Positions 1-6,530 of a stretch of 25,059 nt of DNA are shown here, in pieces. Location of the stretch: the NCBI GenBank assembly GCA_900546325.1, contig URCR01000043.1, forward strand, positions 1 to 25,059, given 5' to 3'. The notes below the pieces were generated by a model that worked only from the letters and a program-made list of their open reading frames with translations, did no database searches and was not told the origin of the DNA. The first letter of the stretch is position 1; each line of letters opens with the position of its first letter. The position numbers and the translations under genes are program-made. The stretch is from an uncultured Lachnospiraceae bacterium. GTDB lineage: Bacteria > Bacillota > Clostridia > Lachnospirales > Lachnospiraceae.

Positions 1-55
1 CTAGAGCACACGGTTCATACCCGTGGTGTCGCAGGTTCAAATCCTGTTCCCGCTA
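1..55 (+). tRNA. tRNA-Met(CAT), 3' part only, cut by window edge
   Basis: This is the 3' 55 bases of a tRNA identical to the two complete copies that follow at +99 and +198. The window starts in the D-loop, and the anticodon CAT is at 16-18. The T-arm and 3' acceptor strand are intact, and no CCA is encoded. The missing 5' part lies outside the window. Confidence 0.93.
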
Positions 56-80
56 TCTTTGAAAGAAATATAAAATGTAT

Positions 81-154
81 GGCGGGATAGCTCAGTTGGC
101 TAGAGCACACGGTTCATACCCGTGGTGTCGCAGGTTCAAATCCTGTTCCCGCTA
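81..154 (+). tRNA. tRNA-Met(CAT), elongator type
   Basis: This is a full cloverleaf. The 7-bp acceptor stem starts with a G-U pair, the anticodon stem is CACGG/CCGTG with loop TTCATAC, and the anticodon CAT is at 115-117. The T-arm is GCAGG-TTCAAAT-CCTGT and the discriminator is A154. CCA is not encoded. The anticodon stem lacks the three consecutive G-C pairs of initiator tRNA and position 1 is paired, so elongator Met is favoured. The body closely resembles Bacillus elongator tRNA-Met. A tRNA-Ile2 with lysidine is less likely but is not formally excluded by the anticodon. Confidence 0.95.
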
Positions 155-179
155 TCTTTGAAAGAAATATAAAATGTAT

Positions 180-253
180 GGCGGGATAGCTCAGTTGGCT
201 AGAGCACACGGTTCATACCCGTGGTGTCGCAGGTTCAAATCCTGTTCCCGCTA
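180..253 (+). tRNA. tRNA-Met(CAT), elongator type, last copy of array
   Basis: It is identical base for base to the copy at 81-154, with anticodon CAT at 214-216 and discriminator A253, and CCA is not encoded. A T-tailed hairpin follows 25 nt downstream, so this is the last gene of the tRNA transcript. Confidence 0.95.
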
Positions 254-277
254 CTATGAAAGAAGTATCACAGAAAA

Positions 278-304
278 TCGGAGAGAATATTCTTCGGTTT
301 TTTT
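278..304 (+). terminator. Intrinsic terminator of the tRNA-Met array
   Basis: The stem TCGGAGA (278-284) pairs with TCTTCGG (291-297), using G-U pairs, around a 6-nt loop. Seven T residues follow directly. It lies 25 nt after the last tRNA. Confidence 0.8.
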
Positions 305-312
305 AATTTTTC

Positions 313-341
313 TTGATGTTTTTTTTGTTTTCAAGTACAAT
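313..341 (+). promoter_or_regulatory. Sigma-A-type promoter for the 424-2843 gene group
   Basis: The -35 box is TTGATG (313-318), the spacer is exactly 17 bp, and the -10 box is TACAAT (336-341). Transcription would start near 348, just before the leader hairpin at 359-404. This rules out translation starts upstream of 348 for the next gene. Confidence 0.7.
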
Positions 342-358
342 AGAAGAAATAAATACAA

Positions 359-404
359 AAAAGGCTGTTACAAAAGGAAGCGTTCCGGTTTGCAACAGCC
401 TTTT
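359..404 (+). promoter_or_regulatory. Leader hairpin, possible attenuator
   Basis: A perfect 11-bp stem pairs 359-369 (AAAAGGCTGTT) with 394-404 (AACAGCCTTTT). Its 24-nt loop contains a smaller GGAA/TTCC hairpin at 376-386. It sits between the predicted promoter at 313-341 and the start codon at 424. The right arm ends in TTTT but has no further T-tract, so it is either an upstream-read-through terminator or a leader element. I did not recognise a riboswitch family. Confidence 0.5.
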
Positions 405-423
405 CGACAGAGGAGTAAGAAAA

Positions 424-1098
424 ATGAACGACAAAAGCAGGATGATTTTAAAAATGCTGGCAGGAGGGTATATTCTTTATATCGGGATTTCTCTTCTGAT
501 CGGTGTTCTTCAGACAGAACCGAATGAAAAAATACTGATGATCATTGTCAGCATTTTCTTTATGGCAGTCGGAGGCTCAGTTCTCTATCTTTCTGTGAGA
601 GCACTGCTGAAAGAGCGGGGAATTGATATTGATTTCTGGAAGCGAAAACAGAAAAACGTGGAGATGAACGAAGATGAGGAAGCAGAGCAGACAGACAGCA
701 GAATGCCGGGTGGAAATTCAAATGTAAATCTCCAGGATCTTTCACAGGATGCCAAGGAGAAGAGTGAAGGCGAAGAGGAAGCATCCGGGCAGCAGGGAGA
801 AACTGGGCAGGAAGAGAAAGCGGAGCAGGAGGCCGGACCGGAAACGGAATCTGAAGAAAAATCCCGGGAGGAAATCGAGGAGAGCGATCAGGAGGAAGGT
901 TTCCTTGATCCGGAAGAAGAACCACAAGGCGAAATGGAAGCGGAAAGCGGCCCGGAAGAAAAAGAAGAGACAGATGATCGGGTGACGGATGCAGAAAATG
1001 CAGAAGATGAGGATTCCGGAAAGATAGAGGAATATGAAGCAGGAAAAGAGGAATTGAGAAAGCAGGCTTCCATCAGCCCGATGCCGCAGAGAAAATAA
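424..1098 (+). CDS. Acidic two-helix membrane protein, unknown function
   Basis: The product is 224 aa and I do not recognise its family. The start was chosen at the ATG preceded by AGGAG (411-415, 8-nt gap); a longer frame back to 313 would overlap the promoter and leader hairpin. Two hydrophobic helices lie at about residues 8-29 and 37-59, followed by a short basic stretch (KERGIDIDFWKRKQK). The rest, about residues 80-224, is almost entirely low-complexity and very rich in Glu with some Gln, Ser and Asp. It ends in a short basic segment. The likely topology is two membrane helices with a long disordered acidic tail, probably cytoplasmic given the basic residues after helix 2. It is the first gene after the promoter at 313-341 and lies 28 bp before ispF, so co-transcription is likely. 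The acidic repeats create long spurious frames on both strands here. Confidence 0.8.
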   Translation: MNDKSRMILKMLAGGYILYIGISLLIGVLQTEPNEKILMIIVSIFFMAVGGSVLYLSVRALLKERGIDIDFWKRKQKNVEMNEDEEAEQTDSRMPGGNSNVNLQDLSQDAKEKSEGEEEASGQQGETGQEEKAEQEAGPETESEEKSREEIEESDQEEGFLDPEEEPQGEMEAESGPEEKEETDDRVTDAENAEDEDSGKIEEYEAGKEELRKQASISPMPQRK

Positions 1099-1126
1099 TA
1101 AGCAGAACAGAGAAAGAGGTGTCATT

Positions 1127-1693
1127 ATGCGTGTAGGACTTGGTTATGATGTTCATAAACTGACAGAAGGAAGAGATTTAATTCTTGGCGGAGTGAAAAT
1201 TCCGTATGAAAAAGGACTTCTCGGTCATTCGGATGCAGATGTGCTGCTCCATGCGATCATGGATGCGCTTTTGGGAGCGGCAGCGCTTGGGGATATCGGG
1301 AAACATTTTCCGGATACGGACGAGAGATACAGAGGCATTTCCAGCATGGAATTGTTAAAGAATGTGGGAAAGCTTCTGGAGGAGAAGTTGTATCTGATTG
1401 AGAACATTGATGCGACCATCATTGCACAGCGCCCGAAGATGCTTCCGCACATTGAACAGATGCGGGAAAATATTGCGGGTGTACTTGGACTTGAGAAGGA
1501 TCAGATCAATATCAAGGCGACAACAGAGGAAGGACTTGGATTTACCGGAAGCGGAGAAGGGATCTCCTCCCAGGCAATCTGTGCGATCGAGAGTATGCGG
1601 ACAATGAGCTATCAGGTATTTGCGGAAGAAAATGCGGGCGGCTGTCAGGGATGCGGAGGCTGCCGGAAGATGTCCGGAGGAACGGAGAATTAA
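1127..1693 (+). CDS. ispF: 2-C-methyl-D-erythritol 2,4-cyclodiphosphate synthase (IspF)
   Basis: IspF converts CDP-ME 2-phosphate to ME-cyclodiphosphate with release of CMP, in the MEP isoprenoid pathway, as a cytosolic trimer. The protein has 188 aa. The metal ligands D8 and H10 (GYDVH) and H42 (in SDADVLLHAIMDALLG) are present, as is the CDP-binding segment TTEEGLGFTGSGEGI at about 132-146. The core ends near residue 160, the usual family length. The last 28 residues form an unusual tail with C173, C176 and C179 (GCQGCGGC). AGAGG lies upstream of the ATG. The downstream acetyltransferase starts 1 bp after the stop, so translation is coupled. In Bacillus ispF also lies upstream of cysE-cysS, which fits this context. 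Confidence 0.96.
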   Translation: MRVGLGYDVHKLTEGRDLILGGVKIPYEKGLLGHSDADVLLHAIMDALLGAAALGDIGKHFPDTDERYRGISSMELLKNVGKLLEEKLYLIENIDATIIAQRPKMLPHIEQMRENIAGVLGLEKDQINIKATTEEGLGFTGSGEGISSQAICAIESMRTMSYQVFAEENAGGCQGCGGCRKMSGGTEN

Positions 1694-1694
1694 G

Positions 1695-2843
1695 ATGGAA
1701 GTGAGAATACTTCAAAGAGAAGAACACGGGCGGACAAGAGAGTTGTGGGAACGTGTATTTGCAGAGGATACAAAGGAATTTCTTGATTATTATTACACGG
1801 TGAAGACATCGGACAATGAGATTTATGTCATTGAGCAGGAGGATCAGATCTGTTCGATGATCCAGCTGAATCCATATCCGATGCGGATCAACGATTCTGA
1901 GTTTCTGACACACTACATCATCGCAGTGGCAACGGAGGAACGATTCCGAAAACGTGGATTTATGGGGGCGCTGTTGAGGACGTCCCTGAAAGCAATGTAT
2001 GACAGAAAAGAGCCGTTTACCTTTTTAATGCCTGCATCGGAGAGCATATACCGCCCTTACGATTTTCGCTATATTTACCGGCAGAGAGGCGGAAAAGTTT
2101 ATGGCAGTGAAGAACGGTCGGTATCCCGCAAGTTTCCGGAAAACGTCTATGAGATACAGGAGGCATCGGAGAAAGACTGCAGAAGGCTTGCAGAGTTTGC
2201 GGAAGAGATACTGCGGGAACAATATCAGGTCGCGGCTGTCCGCACGGAGCAGTATTACCGGATGATGCTTGCGGAGCAGAAGAGTGAACATGGCGGGATC
2301 GGTGTGATAGAAAAGAACGGGAAGCTTGTCGGAAGTTTCCTTTTTGCAAGGGAGGAATCGTATGAAATCCGGGAACCTCTCTTAAGGAAGGGAGAGGAAG
2401 AGGCGCTTCCCCAGGCGGTATTCTGGCTGACAAAAGGGGAGGATGCCATTTTCTGTGATGGGTGGAATCTGGACGTACAGACGATCAAAAAAAGCGTGGC
2501 GGAAGAGCGGAACAGACCGATTATTATGGCAAGACTTCTTTATCTCCCGGCATTTTTTGAGAGCCTTCGCCCGCGGACAACGTTTGCCTTCTCCGTGGAA
2601 GTGACAGATCCAATTCTGGAGGAGAATAATGGAAGGCTTCTGTTAGAAAGCGATGGAACAAAGATTTCTGTCAGCAGAACAGCAAAAGAACATGACGCAG
2701 ACCGTCGGATTTCAATTGCAGGACTGACACAGATCCTTTTTGGATGGGAGACCGATGAGGAAGAAGAACTGTCGGAAGCACTCCGGAAAGATCTGGAGAA
2801 GATCGAACCGGCAGACAGCATCTTTTTAAATGAAATTGTCTGA
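1695..2843 (+). CDS. Eis-like GNAT family N-acetyltransferase
   Basis: The product has 382 aa. The N-terminal GNAT domain (about 1-130) has an acetyl-CoA pyrophosphate loop at about 83-92 (RFRKRGFMGALL), followed by FLMPASESIYRPYDFRYIY, a pattern typical of the Eis-like group. The remainder fits a second GNAT-like lobe and an SCP2-like C-terminal domain. The C-terminal carboxylate (ending LNEIV) could serve catalysis, as in Eis. Members acetylate amines, including aminoglycosides or polyamines in some cases; the substrate here cannot be told. The start at 1695 has GGAG at 1684-1687 inside the end of ispF; an in-frame ATG at 1620 would lie deep within ispF and has no ribosome site. The ispF stop is 1 bp upstream, so the two genes are translationally linked. 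Confidence 0.88.
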   Translation: MEVRILQREEHGRTRELWERVFAEDTKEFLDYYYTVKTSDNEIYVIEQEDQICSMIQLNPYPMRINDSEFLTHYIIAVATEERFRKRGFMGALLRTSLKAMYDRKEPFTFLMPASESIYRPYDFRYIYRQRGGKVYGSEERSVSRKFPENVYEIQEASEKDCRRLAEFAEEILREQYQVAAVRTEQYYRMMLAEQKSEHGGIGVIEKNGKLVGSFLFAREESYEIREPLLRKGEEEALPQAVFWLTKGEDAIFCDGWNLDVQTIKKSVAEERNRPIIMARLLYLPAFFESLRPRTTFAFSVEVTDPILEENNGRLLLESDGTKISVSRTAKEHDADRRISIAGLTQILFGWETDEEEELSEALRKDLEKIEPADSIFLNEIV

Positions 2844-2867
2844 GACTGTCATTTGCAAAGAAAACGG

Positions 2868-2896
2868 TTGACAAAAATGATTTTATTGCATACACT
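2868..2896 (+). promoter_or_regulatory. Sigma-A promoter of the cysE-sigH operon
   Basis: A perfect -35 box TTGACA (2868-2873), a 17-bp spacer and a -10 box TACACT (2891-2896). The predicted start is near 2903, at the head of the cysteine T-box leader. Confidence 0.85.
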
Positions 2897-2902
2897 GATG
2901 TA

Positions 2903-3165
2903 TAGATATCATGAAAAAGGCTGAGAACGAAAAGAGTAGCAGATTTGGAACTGACAGAGAGAGGGTGTCACCGGCTGAGAGCACGCTTGAGGAAAGGGTC
3001 TGTGAAGTGCATTCGGGAGCTGATCCGGCGAAAGGAAGTAGCCGGATACGTAGGCATACGTTACATGCATGAAAGTGAAGGTCTGAACAACGGGCAGATT
3101 TTCAGAAGAGTGGAACCGCGGATAAACTTCGTCTCTTTAGGGAGATGGAGTTTTTATTTTTTATT
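2903..3165 (+). promoter_or_regulatory. T-box riboswitch, cysteine-specific
   Basis: This tRNA-sensing leader precedes cysE-cysS. The canonical T-box motif AGAGTGGAACCGCG is at 3107-3120. The Stem I hallmarks AGAGAGAGGG and GGCTGAGAGC lie at about 2956-2981. The probable specifier is TGC (Cys) at 3008-3010, followed by A as is usual. The acceptor-pairing bulge reads TGGA, which calls for a U discriminator base, as tRNA-Cys has. A terminator hairpin pairs 3127-3136 with 3141-3150 and is followed by a T-rich run. Uncharged tRNA-Cys is expected to favour the antiterminator and switch the operon on. A long reading frame covering this region (from 2945) is therefore not coding. Confidence 0.93.
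3127..3163 (+). terminator. T-box terminator hairpin (Cys leader)
   Basis: CTTCGTCTCT (3127-3136) pairs with GGAGATGGAG (3141-3150), with G-U pairs and a TTAG loop, followed by TTTTTATTTTTT. It is the alternative fold to the antiterminator formed with the T-box motif. Confidence 0.88.
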
Positions 3166-3193
3166 CCATGGGACAGCAGAAGGAGGCAGCAGG

Positions 3194-3946
3194 ATGGGAA
3201 TGATTTCTTACATCAGGGAGGAGATTGATGTGATCCGGGAGAGAGATCCTGCGATCAAGACAACCGCAGAAGTGTTTTTATATCCGAGTTTTAAAGCGAT
3301 CCTTCACTACCGGGCGGCACATAAGCTGTACCGGAACAGACATTATTTTCTGGCAAGGTGGATTTCTCAGAGGGCGGTAAGAAAGACCGGCATTGAGATT
3401 CATCCGGGTGCAGTGATCGGGAAGGGACTTTTTATCGACCATGGAAGCGGAGTGATCATCGGTGAGACGGCAGTGATCGGCGATAATGTCACTCTTTACC
3501 AGGGAGTGACGCTTGGGGGGACCGGCAAGGAAAAAGGGAAAAGACACCCGACGCTAAAAGACAATGTGATGGTCAGTGCGGGAGCGAAGATTCTCGGATC
3601 CTTTACGATCGGCGAAAATGCAAAGATCGGCGCAGGCTCTGTTGTGTTAAAAGAAGTGCCGCCGAACTGTACTGTTGTCGGGGTGCCGGGCAGGATCGTC
3701 CGGATGGGCAGCAAGAAGATGCCGCGGACAGACTTAGATCAGATCCATCTGCCAGATCCGGTTCTCACCGATATTCACGCATTACAAGAAGAAAATCTCC
3801 GTCTGAAAAATCAGGTAATGGAGTTGAAACAGGATTTGAAACAGTGCCGCCTGGAAAAGGAAGAGACAAAGGGGCAGAAAAAAGACGAAAAAAAGTCGAA
3901 AGGAAAAAAGAAAAAGAGCAGGAGGAAGAAAGATGAAGCTGTATAA
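3194..3946 (+). CDS. cysE: Serine O-acetyltransferase (CysE)
   Basis: CysE makes O-acetylserine from L-serine and acetyl-CoA, the first step of cysteine synthesis. The product has 250 aa, with an alpha-helical N-terminal part and then a left-handed beta-helix of hexapeptide repeats (about 68-172). Catalytic D82-H83 (FIDHGSGVIIGE) and H118 (KRHPTL) are present, and VGVPGRIVR closes the helix. Residues about 195-225 form a coiled coil and the last 25 residues are nearly all Lys, Asp, Glu and Arg, an extension not typical of bacillar CysE (about 217 aa). The start at 3194 is fixed by AGGAGG at 3181-3186. The in-frame ATG 6 nt later is too far from it, and anything earlier lies within the T-box. 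Its 3' end overlaps cysS by 14 bp. The leader predicts induction by cysteine starvation. Confidence 0.95.
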   Translation: MGMISYIREEIDVIRERDPAIKTTAEVFLYPSFKAILHYRAAHKLYRNRHYFLARWISQRAVRKTGIEIHPGAVIGKGLFIDHGSGVIIGETAVIGDNVTLYQGVTLGGTGKEKGKRHPTLKDNVMVSAGAKILGSFTIGENAKIGAGSVVLKEVPPNCTVVGVPGRIVRMGSKKMPRTDLDQIHLPDPVLTDIHALQEENLRLKNQVMELKQDLKQCRLEKEETKGQKKDEKKSKGKKKKSRRKKDEAV

Positions 3947-5339
3947 CACACTGACAAAGAAAAAAGAAGAATTTGTGCCGTTGGAAGAGAAGAAAGTCCG
4001 TATGTATGTCTGCGGACCGACGGTATACAATTTTATCCATATCGGAAATGCAAGACCGATGATCGTATTTGACACGGTGAGAAGATATTTTGAGTACAAA
4101 GGATATGATGTAAACTTCGTATCAAACTTTACGGATGTCGATGATAAGATCATCAAGAAGGCCATCGAGGAACAGGTATCTGCGGAAGAAATCTCCCAGA
4201 GATATATCGCAGAGTGTAAAAAAGATATGGAAGGTATGAACGTAAGACCGGCAACGACACATCCACTGGCAACGCAGGAGATTGGCGGAATGATCGAGAT
4301 GATCGGGGAGCTGATCGAAAAAGGATATGCCTACGAGAAAAACGGAACCGTTTATTTCCGCACAAGAAAATTCGGACCTTACGGAAAGCTGTCCCACAAA
4401 AATCTCGATGATTTGAGATCCGGCGGAAGATCTCTTCTTGTAACCGGAGAAGATGAGAAGGAGGATCCACTTGATTTCGTGCTCTGGAAACCGAAAAAAG
4501 AAGGGGAGCCTTTCTGGAAATCACCATGGAGCGATGGCCGTCCGGGATGGCATATTGAGTGTTCGGTGATGTCTAAAAAATATCTCGGAGATCAGATCGA
4601 CATTCACGCGGGAGGAGAAGACCTTGTCTTTCCACACCACGAAAATGAGATTGCACAGAGTGAGGCTGCAAACGGGAAAGAGTTTGCAAAATACTGGATG
4701 CACAATGCATTTTTAAATATCGACAACCGGAAAATGTCGAAATCACTCGGAAATTTCCGTACGGTGCGTGAGATCGCAGACCAGTATGATCTGCAGGTAC
4801 TCCGCTTCTTCATGCTGAGCGCACATTACAGAAGTCCGTTAAACTTCAGCGCAGAACTGATGGCAGCTTCTAAGAACGGACTGGAGCGTATCGTCACAGC
4901 GGCAGAGAATCTGAAATATCTTGCGGCAAACGCAAAGAGCGGGGAGATGACAGATGCCGAGAAAGAACAATTTCAGGAGACAGAGAAGTTTGTAGCTGCA
5001 TTTGAGGCGGCAATGGAAGATGACTTTAACACGGCAGATGCCATTGCGGCGATTTTTGAACTTGTAAAATTTGCAAACACAACGGCAGATGAAACTTCTT
5101 CCCGGGCATATGACAACGCACTGCTGGAACGCATTGTACATTTATCAGATGTTCTCGGAATCATCGTAGTGAAGGAGGAAGAACTTCTTGCGGAAGATAT
5201 CGAAGCACTGATCGAAGAACGGCAGGCGGCGAGAAAAGCAAAGAACTTCCAGCGCGCAGATGAGATTCGCAACGAGTTGTTAGAAAAAGGAATTATTTTG
5301 GAAGATACAAGAGAAGGAGTAAAATGGAAAAGAGCATAG
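3933..5339 (+). CDS. cysS: Cysteinyl-tRNA synthetase (CysS)
   Basis: It charges tRNA-Cys with cysteine. At 468 aa it is a normal class I CysRS. The zinc-binding and active-site segment MYVCGPTVYN (C27) is followed by the HIGH variant HIGNARP at about 37. WHIECSVMS and HAGGEDLVFPHHENE supply the other zinc ligands, and KMSKSLGNF is the KMSKS loop. A C-terminal DALR-type helical domain and the tail RADEIRNELLEKGIILEDT are present. AGGAGG-like sequence in the end of cysE precedes the ATG. It overlaps cysE by 14 bp and mrnC by 16 bp, so the genes form one translationally coupled operon controlled by the Cys T-box. Confidence 0.97.
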   Translation: MKLYNTLTKKKEEFVPLEEKKVRMYVCGPTVYNFIHIGNARPMIVFDTVRRYFEYKGYDVNFVSNFTDVDDKIIKKAIEEQVSAEEISQRYIAECKKDMEGMNVRPATTHPLATQEIGGMIEMIGELIEKGYAYEKNGTVYFRTRKFGPYGKLSHKNLDDLRSGGRSLLVTGEDEKEDPLDFVLWKPKKEGEPFWKSPWSDGRPGWHIECSVMSKKYLGDQIDIHAGGEDLVFPHHENEIAQSEAANGKEFAKYWMHNAFLNIDNRKMSKSLGNFRTVREIADQYDLQVLRFFMLSAHYRSPLNFSAELMAASKNGLERIVTAAENLKYLAANAKSGEMTDAEKEQFQETEKFVAAFEAAMEDDFNTADAIAAIFELVKFANTTADETSSRAYDNALLERIVHLSDVLGIIVVKEEELLAEDIEALIEERQAARKAKNFQRADEIRNELLEKGIILEDTREGVKWKRA

Positions 5340-5782
5340 AACAAGATCTGTTTTCCTGCATGCAGGAGACTTTTTCCTTAAAAGAAGTTGACATCAGGGA
5401 ATACTCCCCGCTGACATTGGCATATATCGGGGACAGTATTTATGACCTGATCATCAAAACGATTGTGATCAATGAGGGCAATAAGCAAGTACAGAAGCTG
5501 CACAAAGAGACGAGTGCTCTTGTGCAGGCGTCTGCACAGTCAAAGATGATGCGGACACTTCAGGGCGTTTTGACCCAGGAGGAGCTGGCGGTCTATAAGA
5601 GAGGAAGGAATTCCAAGTCGGTTTCCCCGGCAAAAAATCAATCCGTGACAGATTACCGGAGAGCTACCGGGTTTGAGGCGCTTATGGGGTATCTGTATCT
5701 TGAGAAGAACTGGAAGCGGATGACAGAATTGATTCAATTAGGGTTAGAAAGTCTGAATACAGAGGAGAACAAAGATGAGTAA
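5324..5782 (+). CDS. mrnC: Mini-ribonuclease III (MrnC)
   Basis: Mini-III matures 23S rRNA in Bacillota by cleaving the double-stranded stem of its precursor. It is a dimeric RNase III catalytic domain without an RNA-binding domain. The product has 152 aa. The first metal-binding motif LAYIGDSIYD contains D37, and the second, ATGFEALMGYLYL, contains E118. The ATG overlaps the end of cysS by 16 bp, with GAGAAGGAG just upstream in cysS. The next gene, rlmB, also acts on 23S rRNA and overlaps the 3' end by 8 bp. The order cysS-mrnC-rlmB is conserved in Bacillus. Confidence 0.95.
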   Translation: MEKSIEQDLFSCMQETFSLKEVDIREYSPLTLAYIGDSIYDLIIKTIVINEGNKQVQKLHKETSALVQASAQSKMMRTLQGVLTQEELAVYKRGRNSKSVSPAKNQSVTDYRRATGFEALMGYLYLEKNWKRMTELIQLGLESLNTEENKDE

Positions 5783-6530
5783 GGAAACAAATATAGAAAT
5801 CAAATCACTGACGATCGAGGGGAGAAATGCGGTGCTGGAGGCGTTCCGCTCGGGAAAACCGGTAGATAAGTTATTTATCCTTGATGGATGTCAGGACGGA
5901 CCGATCCGCACGATTGTCCGTGAGGCAAAAAAGCATGATACGATCCTGAATTTCGTTTCAAAGGAAAGACTGGATCAGCTGTCAGAAACCGGAAAGCATC
6001 AGGGTGTCATTGCACATGCAGCAGCCTATGAATATTCTGAAATTGAAGATATGTTTGCACTTGCAGAAAAGAGAGGGGAAGATCCGTTTTTCATTCTGCT
6101 TGATAACATTGAAGATCCACACAATCTTGGAGCGATCATCCGTACGGCGAATCTTGCCGGGGCACACGGTGTGATCATTCCAAAGAGGAGGGCAGCAGGG
6201 CTTACGGCGACGGTGGCGAAAACTTCGGCAGGAGCATTAAATTATACTCCGGTAGCCAAGGTCACAAATCTTGCAAAGACGATGGAGGAACTAAAAGAGA
6301 GAGGGCTTTGGTTTGTCTGCGCCGATATGGGCGGAGAGTCCATGTACCGGCTGAATCTGACCGGTCCGATCGGTCTTGTGATCGGAAATGAGGGAGAGGG
6401 AGTCAGCCGTCTTGTGAAGGAGAAATGTGATTTTGTCGCTTCCATTCCGATGAAAGGGGATATTGATTCCTTGAATGCGTCTGTGGCAGCTGGAGTGCTG
6501 GCATACGAGATCGTAAGGCAGCGCGGATAG
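5775..6530 (+). CDS. rlmB: 23S rRNA 2'-O-ribose G methyltransferase, TrmH/RlmB family
   Basis: This SPOUT-class methyltransferase probably modifies the ribose of G2251 (E. coli numbering) in the 23S rRNA P loop using SAM. The product has 251 aa. The N-terminal L30e-like substrate-binding part is about 10-90 (IEGRNAVLEAFRSGKPVDKLFI). The SPOUT domain has motif 1 at about 115-130 (DNIEDPHNLGAIIRTANLAGA), motif 2 VIGNEGEGVSR and motif 3 IPMKGDIDSLNASVAAGVLAYE, which form the trefoil knot. Family members that modify tRNA instead are not fully excluded, but the position between mrnC and sigH matches Bacillus rlmB (yacO). The TAG stop abuts the sigH ATG. Confidence 0.92.
   Translation: MSKETNIEIKSLTIEGRNAVLEAFRSGKPVDKLFILDGCQDGPIRTIVREAKKHDTILNFVSKERLDQLSETGKHQGVIAHAAAYEYSEIEDMFALAEKRGEDPFFILLDNIEDPHNLGAIIRTANLAGAHGVIIPKRRAAGLTATVAKTSAGALNYTPVAKVTNLAKTMEELKERGLWFVCADMGGESMYRLNLTGPIGLVIGNEGEGVSRLVKEKCDFVASIPMKGDIDSLNASVAAGVLAYEIVRQRG

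Larger units (their letters stand above)
1..253 (+). repeat. Tandem array of 99-bp tRNA-Met units
   Basis: A 99-bp unit made of a 74-nt tRNA-Met plus a 25-nt A/T-rich spacer repeats head to tail. The tRNA copies end at 55, 154 and 253. The two spacers (56-80 and 155-179) are identical to each other. The sequence after the third copy is only a diverged version of the spacer, which marks the end of the array. The number of copies to the left is unknown. Confidence 0.93.

Noticed and set aside
81..253. Initiator tRNA-fMet
   Set aside because: The anticodon stem is CACGG/CCGTG without three consecutive G-C pairs next to the loop, and the first base is paired as G-U rather than mismatched.
1..253. 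CRISPR-like periodic repeat
   Set aside because: The 99-bp period is fully explained by tandem tRNA genes with identical spacers; CRISPR spacers would differ.
174..527. Open frame of 117 codons on the plus strand
   Set aside because: It overlaps the last tRNA-Met, its terminator, the promoter and the leader of the next gene in a different frame.
560..1125. Several long frames on both strands opposite or inside the acidic gene
   Set aside because: They are frame shadows of the repetitive GAA/GAG-rich coding sequence, giving unnatural Lys/Arg-rich or Ser/Phe-rich proteins without ribosome sites.
2945..3193. N-terminal extension of CysE by 83 residues
   Set aside because: This stretch is the T-box leader with terminator; AGGAGG directly precedes the internal ATG at 3194.
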